From Vicinamibacterales bacterium (GTDB taxonomy: Bacteria > Acidobacteriota > Vicinamibacteria > Vicinamibacterales > UBA2999): 59,390 bases of DNA. A program made the position numbers and the translations under genes. Positions within the stretch are counted from its first letter, which is position 1; each line of letters opens with the position of its first letter. Below are positions 17,877 to 26,628 of the stretch, in pieces. The notes beneath the pieces were generated by a model. The model was not told the origin of the DNA, did not search any database, and saw nothing but the letters and a program-made list of their open reading frames with translations. The stretch spans positions 1 through 59,390 of the forward strand of contig JAUXWO010000127.1 of assembly GCA_030680175.1 (NCBI GenBank), read 5' to 3'.

Positions 17877-20451
17877 GTCTGCCTGCCGCCGCCGTGTGGA
17901 TCGCGTTGAAGAGCAGGCGGAACGTGCCGTGCGACTGCGCGCGGTGCTGGGCGCGGAAGCCGAGCAGCACCGCACGGCCCTGCCCGACGCGCGCCTCGAC
18001 GACGGCGCCCTGGCCGGCGATGTGGGCCTCGCCTTCCAGCCAGCCGCTCATGAGCACGTCCTCCGAGGCGTAGCGTCCCGGCACGCGCACCGACGTGTCG
18101 CCTTCGTCGACGGCGAACCCGGAGCCGAAGGCGAAGAACGCGCCGGCCTCGGGGGTCATGCCGTAGGCGAGCGGGTCGGTGACATCCACCTCGAGCCGCA
18201 GGATCGAGCCCGGGCAGAAGAACTCGTCCGCCGGCCGTCCGCGCAGCGTATCGCGGACGGGCAGCGACAGCGTCTCGATCGCGAACTGGCTTGCCGAGTC
18301 GATCGCGATGAGCGTGCCGCCCGCGCGGACGAACTCCTGGAGCGCGGCGACGCCCTCGTCGCCGAGGCCCCCCACGTACTCGGGGGGCATCGAGAGCGGC
18401 GCGTGGCCGCTCCGCAGGCGTTCGGCGTCCATGTCGGGGAGCACGATGGCGTCGAAGCTGGCCCGGAGTCCGCCGCGCCGCACGTCCTGATCGGTGAGGC
18501 TGCTGAACGGGAACCCGTACTGCTCGAGCAGCCAGCGCGTCCACCCTTCGTCGATCGACGCCACCCACGGCTTGTAGAGTCCGACGCGCGGGCGGCCGAG
18601 GGGGCGGAGGTTCGACGGCGCGCGGCCGCGCGCCCCGGTCGCGCGCAGGCCCAGCTCGTTGACGATCGACGTCACCACCTCGCGCGCGCGGTTCGAGTGC
18701 TCGACGACGATCGAACCCGGCGGGTAGCTGTAGCCAAGCAGCTCCGCGGGCGCGGTGGTCCACGACGGCGCGAGGCCGGCGGCCAGCAGCCGGTTGAGGG
18801 CGAGCGTGCCGGCGGTGCCGCGTCCGTCCACGACGTAGTGATCCGGCCGCGGCTCGCCCCACAGGTAGGCGGGCGCGATCTGCGTCTCGGTGAGGCGCAC
18901 GCTCGGGGGCGGCTCGAACGTCTGCTCGATGCGATCGACGTGGACGCCCATCTGGAATGGGAGCGTCCACCCGGCCACGTCGTACGGCCGCTCCGGCGCC
19001 GCCTCCGGCGCTAGCCGCCGCACCGGGTAGACCTGTTGTTCCAGCAGCGTCTTCGCGTACGCGCGATACGGCTGCGCCATCAGCACGAGGTCCGTGCCCG
19101 CCGGGTAGACGGTGTCGGCCACGCGGAACGTCTCGGCCGCGCGCATGATCTCGACGCTGCCGTCGAGCAGCAGCTCGCGCAGCCGGTGCGCCGCGTGCGG
19201 GTCGTGCTGCTCCGGCGGAATGATGAAGGCGAACGGCGCGCCCTCCGATCCGGTGACGACGGCGCGCCGGCCCATCGTGTAGAAGTTGCGGACGATCTCC
19301 TGGCGGTACCGCGACGCGCCGGTGAGCAGCCCGCGCACGGCCGAGAGGTTGTAGTCGACGATGTCCCGAAGCCGCCACGCGCCGCCGGGCCAGGGATTCG
19401 GGAAGTTGATCTGCGCGCGGTACTCCGGCAGGCCGCGCGGCGTCCCCTGGAGCTCGATCGGCGAGACCCGGATCGGCGAGGCGACGTTCACGCTCGCCGC
19501 CTCCGTCAGCAGCGTCACCACGTTGTGGCCGAGCGGCGCGGAGTCTTCGTACCCGGGCCAGTAGTAGTCGTACATCGCGCTCTGCAGCACGCCCTGCCGG
19601 CCGTCCTCCTCCATCGCGAGCGCCATGGCGTGGCCGAGCAGCCCCGCCGTGCGCCAGATGAGCGGGTCGTGGTTCGGATCGATCGGGTCGTAGTTGGGCG
19701 GCACGAAGTAGCGCGCGCCGCGCTGGCCCATCTGGTGCATCGAGAGGAACACCTGCGGGTGCCACTCGCGGTAGAAGAAGTGCGCGAGCGACCGGTTCTC
19801 GACGACGTTCATCATGAAGGCGTCGCGGTTGATGTCGTGGCCCACGTACTTGTGGTACAGCCACGGCATGGGGCTCCCCTCGAAGTCGGTGCCCCGCCAG
19901 CGGTTGTACCAGTCCACCGTCAGCACGTGGCCGTCGGGGTTGAGCGATGGGAAGAGGATCAGCACCACCTCGTCCAGCACCCGCCGCGTGGCCTCGTCCT
20001 CCGCCGTCGCGAGCATGTGAAGCAGTTCGGGCATCGTCTGCGTGGCGCCGATCTCGGAGGCGTGGATGCTCGCGCCGATCACCACGATGACGGGCTGGCG
20101 CGTGGCGAGCGCGCGGGCGTCGGCGACGCCGATCGCGCGCGGGTCGGCGAGCCGGCGGCTCGCGGCCTTGATCTCGTCGAGGCGGGCGAGGTTCGCCGGC
20201 GACGACACGATCGCGCCCCGCAGCCGCCGTCCCTCCGTGGTGGGGCCCGCGTCGACGAGCGTGACGCGGTCCGAGGCCGCCGCGACCGCCTCGAGGTACA
20301 GCTCCAGTTCGGGCCAGCCGGCCAGCCGGCCGTCGGTGCCCATCGCGAAGCCGAAGAACGCGTCCGGGGCCGGAGCCGTGCTGCCGGACTGCGCCGGCAG
20401 CAGCGCGGGGACCGACAGCCAGAGGGCGAGGAGGAGCGCGGCAGATCGCAT
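17872..20451 (-). CDS. Secreted M14-family zinc carboxypeptidase-like protein
   Basis: An 859-residue exported protein: signal peptide (MRSAALLLALWLSVPALLPA), then an M14 catalytic domain (about 45-330). The zinc ligands are seen in GASIHASEIG (HxxE) and in a downstream SMHQMG histidine; SLNPDGH and the INRD arginine for the substrate carboxylate are also present. The rest (about 400-859) is a long C-terminal region with a class I glutamine-amidotransferase-like segment (GLYKPWVASIDEGWTRWLLE, later GGTLIAIDSASQFAIETL), an architecture seen in several secreted M14 proteins of soil bacteria. It probably degrades peptides in the periplasm or outside the cell. There are no operon partners. Confidence 0.87.
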   Translation of the reverse strand: MRSAALLLALWLSVPALLPAQSGSTAPAPDAFFGFAMGTDGRLAGWPELELYLEAVAAASDRVTLVDAGPTTEGRRLRGAIVSSPANLARLDEIKAASRRLADPRAIGVADARALATRQPVIVVIGASIHASEIGATQTMPELLHMLATAEDEATRRVLDEVVLILFPSLNPDGHVLTVDWYNRWRGTDFEGSPMPWLYHKYVGHDINRDAFMMNVVENRSLAHFFYREWHPQVFLSMHQMGQRGARYFVPPNYDPIDPNHDPLIWRTAGLLGHAMALAMEEDGRQGVLQSAMYDYYWPGYEDSAPLGHNVVTLLTEAASVNVASPIRVSPIELQGTPRGLPEYRAQINFPNPWPGGAWRLRDIVDYNLSAVRGLLTGASRYRQEIVRNFYTMGRRAVVTGSEGAPFAFIIPPEQHDPHAAHRLRELLLDGSVEIMRAAETFRVADTVYPAGTDLVLMAQPYRAYAKTLLEQQVYPVRRLAPEAAPERPYDVAGWTLPFQMGVHVDRIEQTFEPPPSVRLTETQIAPAYLWGEPRPDHYVVDGRGTAGTLALNRLLAAGLAPSWTTAPAELLGYSYPPGSIVVEHSNRAREVVTSIVNELGLRATGARGRAPSNLRPLGRPRVGLYKPWVASIDEGWTRWLLEQYGFPFSSLTDQDVRRGGLRASFDAIVLPDMDAERLRSGHAPLSMPPEYVGGLGDEGVAALQEFVRAGGTLIAIDSASQFAIETLSLPVRDTLRGRPADEFFCPGSILRLEVDVTDPLAYGMTPEAGAFFAFGSGFAVDEGDTSVRVPGRYASEDVLMSGWLEGEAHIAGQGAVVEARVGQGRAVLLGFRAQHRAQSHGTFRLLFNAIHTAAAGRR

Positions 20452-20507
20452 CCTTCGATCTTAGGTTCAATCGCCGGGGGGCGCGCCGCCCCGGCGCCCC
20501 CCCGCGC

Positions 20508-20539
20508 AAAAAAAACAGGGGACGCGTGCGCGTCCCCTG
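20508..20539 (-). terminator. Intrinsic terminator
   Basis: An 11-base perfect inverted repeat, CAGGGGACGCG and its complement with a TG loop (20516-20539), is followed on the minus strand by a run of eight T (A8 on the plus strand, 20508-20515). It lies 28 bases after the stop of the hypothetical gene that starts at 21097 and should end that transcript. Confidence 0.9.
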
Positions 20540-20566
20540 AAGAGGATGGTGGTGCCCGAGAGTGGC

Positions 20567-21097
20567 CTACGCGTCGACGATATGGATCTGTCCGATGCGG
20601 CAGCCGCGGGCGTACTGCACCAGCGCGACCGCCACCGGAAGACGGAGCATGCCGAAGATGCCGTGGAACGCCTCGGGTGGCGCGTCCGTCGATGCCATCG
20701 CCATCGCGCGCAGCCACATCGCGGTGACGGCACGGCGCGGACGCGGTGGCGCCGGCTCGGCGACCGGCTCGGCCGCCGGGGTGGCCATGGGCACGAGGGC
20801 CGCGGCGGTGGCGTGCCTCGTCTCGAGCGTGACGGGGTGCTGTCTGGCGCGCGCCACGGCCTCGGCGATCGCCAGCCCCACGCCGCTCACATCGTCGCCG
20901 ACGGCGGCCTTGCGCGTGCCGGTCTTGCGCCGCGGCCTCGACTCGCGCTCGCGTTCGCGGCGCATGCCGTCGGGATCGACGCGGTTGAAGAGCGCCTCGA
21001 TCCCCGCAACGGCCGGGTCGTAGACCCCCCACTCATTGACGACGGTGGCGGCGTCAACGGGCGGGGGTGTGGTGGAACGTCTGGCCAGGGTAGGCAT
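20567..21097 (-). CDS. Hypothetical protein
   Basis: A 176-residue protein I do not recognise. The first 110 residues are basic and Pro/Ala-rich and probably disordered, with an acidic patch around GDDVSGVG. The C-terminal 45 residues look folded and hydrophobic ([20 protein letters not shown]), ending in [14 protein letters not shown]. There is no signal peptide. The clear intrinsic terminator immediately downstream supports a real gene. It is divergent from the ParA-type ATPase gene; the 245 bases between them hold no further gene that I can see. Confidence 0.65.
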   Translation of the reverse strand: MPTLARRSTTPPPVDAATVVNEWGVYDPAVAGIEALFNRVDPDGMRRERERESRPRRKTGTRKAAVGDDVSGVGLAIAEAVARARQHPVTLETRHATAAALVPMATPAAEPVAEPAPPRPRRAVTAMWLRAMAMASTDAPPEAFHGIFGMLRLPVAVALVQYARGCRIGQIHIVDA

Positions 21098-21313
21098 GGT
21101 GACAGGCAGGAGAGCAAACGCCGTACCCTGGCGCCCCGTGGGGGCGTTCGCGCGGAACGCGGAAATTCGGACGGACTCTGTGGACAGCGTGCGGGGCGTG
21201 GCCCACCAAAGCGGCGAGTGTCATTACGAAACTGCGGGGCCGTTGACGCCGCACGGTCGAGGCGGGTCGGGGCCTCCCTCCGCATTTCCGGGCAATCGGC
21301 CATCCGAGCGGCG

Positions 21314-21328
21314 TGGCACGTCGGTTGC
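21314..21328 (+). promoter_or_regulatory. Sigma-54-type promoter match
   Basis: TGGCACG-N4-TTGC matches the -24/-12 consensus with the correct spacing. A start point about 12 bases after the GC would fall near 21340, only about three bases before the ATG of the ATPase gene. The transcript would then be almost leaderless, and this weakens the call. A sigma-54 activator is encoded about 2 kb downstream. Confidence 0.4.
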
Positions 21329-21342
21329 GAGGGGGGCGGGTG

Positions 21343-22083
21343 ATGGTCATCACCTTCCTCGGCACCAAGGGCGGCACCGGCACGACGACGCTGGCGGTCA
21401 ACTCGGCCGCGGAACTGTGCCGCGTGTCGGGGCAGCGGGTGCTGGTCATCGATCTCAAGGCGGGATCTGGGGACGTCGGGCTCTTCCTCGGCCTGCGATC
21501 CCGGTACTCCCTGCTCGACCTGCTGGATCAATCGGGATGGCTCGACCCGGCGGTCGTGCCGAGCCTGCTGTCGCGTCACGAGTGTGGCCTCGACGTGCTC
21601 GTCGCGGCCGACGACTTCGCGCGTCCGTCGCCCGCCGACGCCCCCGGCATCGAACGCGTGATGGAGCTGCTGCGGCGCGCGTACGACTTCATCGTGATCG
21701 ACGCGGGGAGCGCGCTCAGTTCCTGCTCGGCCACCGCGCTGCATGCCTCGGATCAGGTGATGCTCGTCGCCAACCCCGATGTGCCGTGCCTGCGCAATCT
21801 GCAGCGCCTGCGCGACATGGTGCGGCTCATCGGCATTCCCGAGGAGCGGCTGCGCGTCGTGCTGAACCGCACCTCGGATGTCGAGGTGCTGACGGTGAGC
21901 CAGATCGAGGACGCGCTCGGACGCCACATCGACCATCGCTTCACGAGCGACTACCGCACGGTCGCCGCCGCGCTGAACACGGGGGTCCCCGTGGCATGGG
22001 TGCGGCCGTCGATCCTGAAGGGCGAGTTCGAGCGCTTCGCGCGCGGCCTGGTGGGGTCGCAGGCCGGCACGCCGCACGCGTAG
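21343..22083 (+). CDS. ParA/MinD/CpaE-family ATPase
   Basis: A 246-residue deviant Walker ATPase. The P-loop [13 protein letters not shown] carries the signature lysine at residue 9; the second motif [12 protein letters not shown] and Walker [11 protein letters not shown] follow. The sequence after the P-loop ([12 protein letters not shown], later [16 protein letters not shown]) is closest to CpaE/MinD-type proteins, which position pili, flagella or other polar machines, but there is no N-terminal receiver as in CpaE and no partner gene in the window. The ATG at 21343 is chosen because it leaves the P-loop at the normal distance; a GTG at 21313 would add ten residues. Confidence 0.87.
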   Translation: MVITFLGTKGGTGTTTLAVNSAAELCRVSGQRVLVIDLKAGSGDVGLFLGLRSRYSLLDLLDQSGWLDPAVVPSLLSRHECGLDVLVAADDFARPSPADAPGIERVMELLRRAYDFIVIDAGSALSSCSATALHASDQVMLVANPDVPCLRNLQRLRDMVRLIGIPEERLRVVLNRTSDVEVLTVSQIEDALGRHIDHRFTSDYRTVAAALNTGVPVAWVRPSILKGEFERFARGLVGSQAGTPHA

Positions 22084-22142
22084 CCCTCGCCCGGCCCGTG
22101 GCGCCAGTTGTCGCGCCGCGCCAGCTGTGGAATGCTTGGCGG

Positions 22143-22490
22143 ATGGCCGAGACCGCCGCGCTCGAGACGTTTCCCAACCCGCGCCCCGAGCGTGATTACG
22201 AGATCGCGATCGACTGCCCCGAGTTCACCTCGATGTGCCCGAAGACGGGGCTGCCCGACTTCGGCACGATTCGCATCCGCTACGTGCCCGACGCGCAGTG
22301 CGTGGAGCTGAAGTCGCTGAAGTACTACCTGCTCGCGTACCGCAATCAGGGCCTCTTCTACGAGTCGGCCACCAATCAGATCCTGGACGATCTGGTCGCT
22401 GCCTGCCGTCCGCGCCGCATGACCGTCGTCGGCGACTTCACCGCGCGCGGCGGGATCACGACGAAGGTGACGGCCGACTACACGCGCTAG
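22143..22490 (+). CDS. queF: NADPH-dependent 7-cyano-7-deazaguanine reductase
   Basis: A 115-residue enzyme of the short, single-domain QueF type that reduces preQ0 to preQ1 for queuosine in tRNA. The nucleophile Cys32 is in the family motif [13 protein letters not shown], with Asp39 following, and the substrate-binding segment [17 protein letters not shown] is present. The length is normal for this unimodular form. The other queuosine genes are not in the window. Its TAG stop interlocks with the stop of the convergent Smr gene in a shared CTAG. Confidence 0.95.
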   Translation: MAETAALETFPNPRPERDYEIAIDCPEFTSMCPKTGLPDFGTIRIRYVPDAQCVELKSLKYYLLAYRNQGLFYESATNQILDDLVAACRPRRMTVVGDFTARGGITTKVTADYTR

Positions 22491-22762
22491 GCGTCCTTCA
22501 GCTTCGCCACGGTGGCCCCGAGCCGGCTCTCGGGCGCATCCCAGTACTCCTCGACGAGCGGATGGGAGCGCAGCACCCGGTGGACGACGCCGCGCTGCGC
22601 GCCGATGCCGCGTCCGTGGATCAGACGGATGAGGCGGAAGCCCGCGGCGTGTGCCGCCTCGAGGTAGTCCTCGACGACGAGCGGGATGTCGCGCGGTGCG
22701 AAGGCGTGGAGGTCCAGCGCCTCCTCGATGGGCACATGCACGGCGTCGTCGTCATGGGTCAT
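22487..22762 (-). CDS. Small Smr-domain protein
   Basis: A 91-residue protein consisting of a single Smr (small MutS-related) domain. The motifs LDLHAF near the N-terminus and [10 protein letters not shown] in the middle are the two conserved parts of the domain and carry its likely catalytic residues. Smr domains nick DNA or RNA; stand-alone versions have poorly defined roles, some in ribosome rescue. The ATG at 22762 gives a normal domain length; the frame stays open upstream into non-coding sequence. It is convergent with queF, sharing four bases at the stops. Confidence 0.85.
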   Translation of the reverse strand: MTHDDDAVHVPIEEALDLHAFAPRDIPLVVEDYLEAAHAAGFRLIRLIHGRGIGAQRGVVHRVLRSHPLVEEYWDAPESRLGATVAKLKDA

Positions 22763-22843
22763 GGGGGGGCGGCTCCTTCGCCGCCAGCGCGAGGGGTGGG
22801 CTCGGCGCCCGCCCGCCGCGGGTGGCGGCGCGTGGCGGATTGA

Positions 22844-22872
22844 TTGACACATCCGGATCGGCGCGCTAGCAT
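22844..22872 (+). promoter_or_regulatory. Sigma-70-type promoter of the HU gene
   Basis: TTGACA at 22844-22849 and TAGCAT at 22867-22872 are separated by 17 bases. The -35 is perfect and the -10 matches four of six positions. The predicted leader is about 95 bases long before the ATG at 22973. Confidence 0.7.
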
Positions 22873-22972
22873 CAGAGCGAATTTCGGCCCATTTTCCGAG
22901 GCTCCGTATTCGCGCGCGCGGGGACATGCGGACGTTCGACGGTCAGCGCGCGATGACCACCAGGGGGACACG

Positions 22973-23278
22973 ATGGTAGAAGCCCGCAGAATGGGCAAGT
23001 CGGAGCTCTTCTCCCACTTCGCCGAGCGGTTCGACATGAAGCGCACGCAGGTGCGGGAAGTGTTCGACGAGCTCACGGCGCTGTGCGAGAAGGAGCTCAA
23101 GCGCTCGGGCGAGTTCACGGTGCCCGGCATGGTGAAGCTGGTGAAGCAGAACCGCAAGAAGCGCATGGGCCGCAACCCGGCCACCGGTGCACCGATCGAG
23201 ATCCCCGCGAAGACCGTCGTCAAGGCCCGGATCGTCAAGCAGCTCAAGGACGCCGTCCTCCCGCGCGTCGCGAAGTAG
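22973..23278 (+). CDS. HU/IHF-family DNA-binding protein
   Basis: A 101-residue nucleoid protein. It has the HU helical dimerisation part (MGKSELFSHFAERFDMKRTQVREVF) and the DNA-embracing arm with GRNPATGAPIEIPAKTVVKARI; the RNPxTG arm tip with its intercalating proline is intact. HU dimers bend and compact DNA. The ATG at 22973 has AGGGGGA upstream; the frame is open further 5' but passes through the promoter. The lysine-rich KQNRKKRMG stretch is slightly unusual and may increase DNA affinity. It is monocistronic, with a hairpin just after the stop. Confidence 0.93.
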   Translation: MVEARRMGKSELFSHFAERFDMKRTQVREVFDELTALCEKELKRSGEFTVPGMVKLVKQNRKKRMGRNPATGAPIEIPAKTVVKARIVKQLKDAVLPRVAK

Positions 23279-23307
23279 CGCCGGCGCCGTTCGCAGTGTG
23301 ACGGCTG

Positions 23308-23403
23308 GAGATCTGGTGATTTGACCCCTAAATCACCAGATCACCAGATCACCAGATCAGATCACCACGTCACCACATCACCACATCACCAGATCTATCT
23401 ATC
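23308..23403. repeat. 8-base tandem array (family C, ATCACCAG/ATCACCAC)
   Basis: About ten units of ATCACCAG or ATCACCAC between two convergent genes. The array includes a perfect hairpin at its left end and its right end overlaps the stop codon of the sigma-54 activator (CTA at 23395-23397). Confidence 0.85.
23310..23342. terminator. Terminator-like hairpin after the HU gene
   Basis: Perfect 13-base arms GATCTGGTGATTT and its complement enclose the seven-base loop GACCCCT. The hairpin sits 31 bases after the HU stop, between convergent genes. There is no T run, so intrinsic termination is only possible, not proven. Confidence 0.5.
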
Positions 23404-24780
23404 TCCCTTGATCTTCCTCGCCAGCCCTCGAATCTCCAGCCGGTCCATCTTGAACTTCAACGTGCTGAGCGGAATGCCCAGGTAGCGGGCGGTCTGCGTC
23501 ACGTTCCAGGCGCTGCGCTCGAGCGCGCGGATGATGAAGTTGCGCTCGAAGGTCGTCATCACGCGGTCGAGCAGGTGCTGGCCGGGGTCGCGATCGATGT
23601 CCGCGACGTGGAATTCGAACGGCAGATCGTCGTCCGTGATCCACTCGCCATCCGAGGTGGCGACGAGCCGCTCGATCAGGTTCTCGAGCTCGCGCACGTT
23701 CCCGGGCCACCAGTGGCCGGCCAGCATGCGGAGCGTGGACTCGGCGATGCCCTGCACCTGCTTATGGAAGCGCGCGTTGTAGCGGCGGAGGAAGAAGTCG
23801 GCCAGTGCCGGCAGGTCCTCGAGCCGCTCGCGCAGCGGCGGCAGCCGCACGGGGATGACGTTCAGCCGGTAGTAGAGGTCCTCGCGGAACGCCCCCTCCT
23901 TGACGGCGCGCGCCAGGTCCACGTTGGTGGCGGCGATCAGCCGGAAGTTGACGCGGATGGGCGTGGCGCCGCCCACGCGCTCGATCTCGCCTTCCTGGAT
24001 CGCGCGCAGCAGCTTGGCCTGCAGTTCCTGCTTCAGGTCGCCGATCTCGTCGAGGAAGAGCGTGCCGCCGTGGGCGAGCTCGAACTTGCCGATCTGCTGG
24101 CGCACGGCGCCGGTGAACGCGCCCTTCTCGTGGCCGAAGAGCGTGCTTTCGACGAGCTCGCGCGGAATGGCGGCGACGTTGACGGGGATGAACGGCGCGT
24201 CGGGCTGGCCGGAGCGCTGGTGGATCCGGCGTGCCACGAGCTCCTTGCCCGTGCCGCTCTCGCCGAGGATCAGGACCGTCGCGGAGAGCCCCGCGACCTT
24301 GTCGACGAGATCCATCATCTCGCGCGCCACGAGGCTCGGCCCGGTCACGAACTCGCGGCCGCCCTGCTCCTCGACCTGCGCGCTGAGCGCCAGTACCTGG
24401 CGGCTCAGATCCTGGCGTTCGCCGGCGTGCGCCAGCGCGGCGCGCACCGCGTCCGGCGCCGCATCGGCCTGCAGGACATCGTAGGCGCCGAGCTTCACCG
24501 CCTGCACGGCCGACTCCACGTCGGACTGCGCCGAGACCATCACGATCTCGGTGAGCGGGTAGTTCTCGCGGATGATGCGGAGCAGGTCGAAGCCCGACAC
24601 GCCGGGGAGCGCGATGGCCGCCAGCACGAGCGAGACGTCCTCGCGCGCCATCAGGCCGAGCCCCGCTTCGCCGGAGGCCGCCTTCAGGATGCGGGCATCG
24701 CGGCGCAGCACCTGGCCGAGCCGCTCGCGCGACGGCTCGTCGGGATCGACGATCAAGATCGTCTTGCGGGACGACGGCAT
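23395..24780 (-). CDS. Sigma-54-dependent transcriptional activator with degenerate receiver
   Basis: A 461-residue NtrC-type protein. Residues 1-120 form a receiver-like domain, followed by the AAA+ domain with ESGTGKE (Walker A), the sigma-54-contacting loop GAFTGA, TLFLDEIGDL (Walker B) and the arginine-finger region FREDLYYRLNV; the C-terminus is a Fis-type helix-turn-helix (NVTQTARYLGIPLSTLKFKM). The receiver has lost the phospho-acceptor: Ala55 stands where Asp is expected (LVLAAIALPG), and the usual Lys near YDVLQAD is Ala. Control is therefore probably not by phosphorylation. The ATG at 24780 is chosen because the receiver begins there. A sigma-54-like promoter lies upstream of the ATPase gene at 21343. 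Confidence 0.93.
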   Translation of the reverse strand: MPSSRKTILIVDPDEPSRERLGQVLRRDARILKAASGEAGLGLMAREDVSLVLAAIALPGVSGFDLLRIIRENYPLTEIVMVSAQSDVESAVQAVKLGAYDVLQADAAPDAVRAALAHAGERQDLSRQVLALSAQVEEQGGREFVTGPSLVAREMMDLVDKVAGLSATVLILGESGTGKELVARRIHQRSGQPDAPFIPVNVAAIPRELVESTLFGHEKGAFTGAVRQQIGKFELAHGGTLFLDEIGDLKQELQAKLLRAIQEGEIERVGGATPIRVNFRLIAATNVDLARAVKEGAFREDLYYRLNVIPVRLPPLRERLEDLPALADFFLRRYNARFHKQVQGIAESTLRMLAGHWWPGNVRELENLIERLVATSDGEWITDDDLPFEFHVADIDRDPGQHLLDRVMTTFERNFIIRALERSAWNVTQTARYLGIPLSTLKFKMDRLEIRGLARKIKGDR

Positions 24781-24801
24781 CAGGGGCAGTATAGCGGTCA
24801 G

Positions 24802-25035
24802 ATGCTGCTTTGGATGCTGGCGGGGACCGGATGGGTGCTGGCGCTCGTGGCGATCGTGCTGGCGCGCCGCCTTGCGAGCCGCGTGGCCGATCTGACGGCG
24901 ATGCACTGGGAGCTGAAGTACGCGCACAGCGAGCTGAAGACCCGCGTCGTGGCGATCGCCCCGCGCCCCGAAGACACCCCCCCGCCGCCGGCGCCGGCCA
25001 CGCACTTCGTCCCCCTCTCGCAGGTCAAACGGTGA
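24802..25035 (+). CDS. Small single-span membrane protein
   Basis: A 77-residue protein with an N-terminal transmembrane helix (LWMLAGTGWVLALVAIVLA), a short helical, charged stretch (HWELKYAHSELKTRV) that could form a coiled coil, and a Pro-rich tail. I cannot assign a family. It is divergent from the sigma-54 activator with 21 bases between the two start codons, so it may be co-regulated. No strong Shine-Dalgarno is visible, hence the moderate confidence. Confidence 0.55.
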   Translation: MLLWMLAGTGWVLALVAIVLARRLASRVADLTAMHWELKYAHSELKTRVVAIAPRPEDTPPPPAPATHFVPLSQVKR

Positions 25036-25200
25036 CCGGTTGACCTCCTGACCCCTTCCAATAAAAACTGAAGGGCTGTGACCCGGCGGGCGGCCGGGCG
25101 GGCAGGCCCTGCGGGTCCACGGGGTATACTCATTCCGGAATTATTGGCTAACCGGGCAGAGCATCTTTTTTTATCATCGGTTCGATAAGGAGTCCTGGCA

Positions 25201-26628
25201 GTGGCGCAGCAGTACGACGTCGTAGTGGTGGGGGCGGGCACCGGCGGCTACGTCGCGGCGATTCGCGCCGCGCAGCTCGGGCTCACGGTGGCGCTCGTCG
25301 AGAAGCAGAAGGCGCTCGGCGGCACCTGCCTCATCTGGGGCTGCATCCCGACGAAGGCGCTGCTCGAACACGCGCACGCGCTGAAGGTCGCGCAGCAGGG
25401 CGTGAAGGAGTGGGGCCTCACCGGCTACGACGCGGCGAAGGTCGGCATCGACATGGTCGCCGTCCACGCGCGCAAGGACAAGATGATCTCGGGCCTCACC
25501 GGCGGCATCGAGATGCTGATGAAGAAGAACAAGGTCGCGGTCCTCAAGGGCACCGGCCGCCTGCTCGGCAAGCAGCAGGTCGAGGTGACGCTCCACGACG
25601 GCACGAAGGAGACGCTCACCGCCGGCAAGGAGATCATCGTCGCCACCGGGTCGAGCGCCCGCAGCGTCCCCGGCATCACGGTGGATCGCAAGCAGATCAT
25701 CTTCAGCGACGAGGCCATCCACCTGACGTCGGTCCCGAAGTCGATCGCCATCATGGGCAGCGGCGCCGTCGGCGTCGAGTTCGCGTCGATCTTCAAGAGC
25801 TACGGCAGCGAGGTGACGATCATCGAGCTGCTGCCGCGGCTCGTGCCCGGCGAGGACGAGGCCGTGTCGGCCGAACTCGAGAAGACGTTCAAGCGCCGCG
25901 GCATCAAGGCGTTCACCAACACGAAGGTCACCGCGGCGAAGGCCGGCCCGAAAGGGGTGGAGGTCGAGTTCGCGGGCGCCGACGGCAAGGCACAGAAGCA
26001 GGCCTTCGAGATTCTGCTCGTGGCCACCGGCCGCGGCCCCGTCACCGAGGGCCTCGACGCCGAGAAGGCCGGCCTCAAGCTGGACCGCGGCTACATCGTC
26101 GTCGACGAGCTGTTCCGGACGAGCATGCCCGGCATCTCGGCGATCGGTGATGTGATCACGATGGGCGGGCCGCACTACCAGCTCGCGCACGTGTCGTCGA
26201 TGGAGGGCATCCTCGCGGCCGAGCGCATCGCCGGCCAGGACGTGCGCCCCATCAACTACAACCACGTGCCGCGCGGCACGTACTGCGACCCGGAGATCGG
26301 CAGCGCCGGGCTCACCGAGGCGCAGGCGAAGGCCGAGGGCTACGACGTCCGCGTCGGCGTGTTCCCCTTCAAGGCGCTGGCGCGGGCGCGGATGGCGGGC
26401 GAGACCGACGGGTTCGTCAAGATCGTCGCCGACAAGAAGTACGACGAGGTGCTCGGCGTGCACATCATCGGTCCGCGCGCCACGGAGCTCGTGGCCGAGG
26501 CCGTGCTGGCCCTGCGCCTCGAATGCACGGTCGAGGAGCTCATCAAGACCATCCACGCGCACCCGACGATGTCGGAGGCCGTGGGCGAGGCCGCGCACGC
26601 CGCGCACGGCGCCGCGATACATATTTAA
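25201..26628 (+). CDS. lpdA: Dihydrolipoyl dehydrogenase (E3)
   Basis: A 475-residue FAD flavoprotein that reoxidises the dihydrolipoyl arm of 2-oxoacid dehydrogenase complexes, passing electrons to NAD+. The N-terminus has the FAD dinucleotide motif VVGAGTGGYVAAIRAAQLG, the redox disulfide GGTCLIWGCIPTKALL, a second nucleotide motif GSGAVGVEFASIF, the FAD segment SAIGDV, and the C-terminal catalytic HAHPTMSEA with its histidine and following glutamate. The GTG start at 25201 follows AAGGAG. It can serve both the odhAB complex at the left edge and the E2 encoded next. A TATACT hexamer at 25125-25130 might be its -10 box, but no good -35 is seen. Confidence 0.97.
   Translation: MAQQYDVVVVGAGTGGYVAAIRAAQLGLTVALVEKQKALGGTCLIWGCIPTKALLEHAHALKVAQQGVKEWGLTGYDAAKVGIDMVAVHARKDKMISGLTGGIEMLMKKNKVAVLKGTGRLLGKQQVEVTLHDGTKETLTAGKEIIVATGSSARSVPGITVDRKQIIFSDEAIHLTSVPKSIAIMGSGAVGVEFASIFKSYGSEVTIIELLPRLVPGEDEAVSAELEKTFKRRGIKAFTNTKVTAAKAGPKGVEVEFAGADGKAQKQAFEILLVATGRGPVTEGLDAEKAGLKLDRGYIVVDELFRTSMPGISAIGDVITMGGPHYQLAHVSSMEGILAAERIAGQDVRPINYNHVPRGTYCDPEIGSAGLTEAQAKAEGYDVRVGVFPFKALARARMAGETDGFVKIVADKKYDEVLGVHIIGPRATELVAEAVLALRLECTVEELIKTIHAHPTMSEAVGEAAHAAHGAAIHI

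Noticed and set aside
25125-25130. TATACT as a -10 box for lpdA
   Set aside because: No -35 match at a proper distance; mentioned in the gene entry only.
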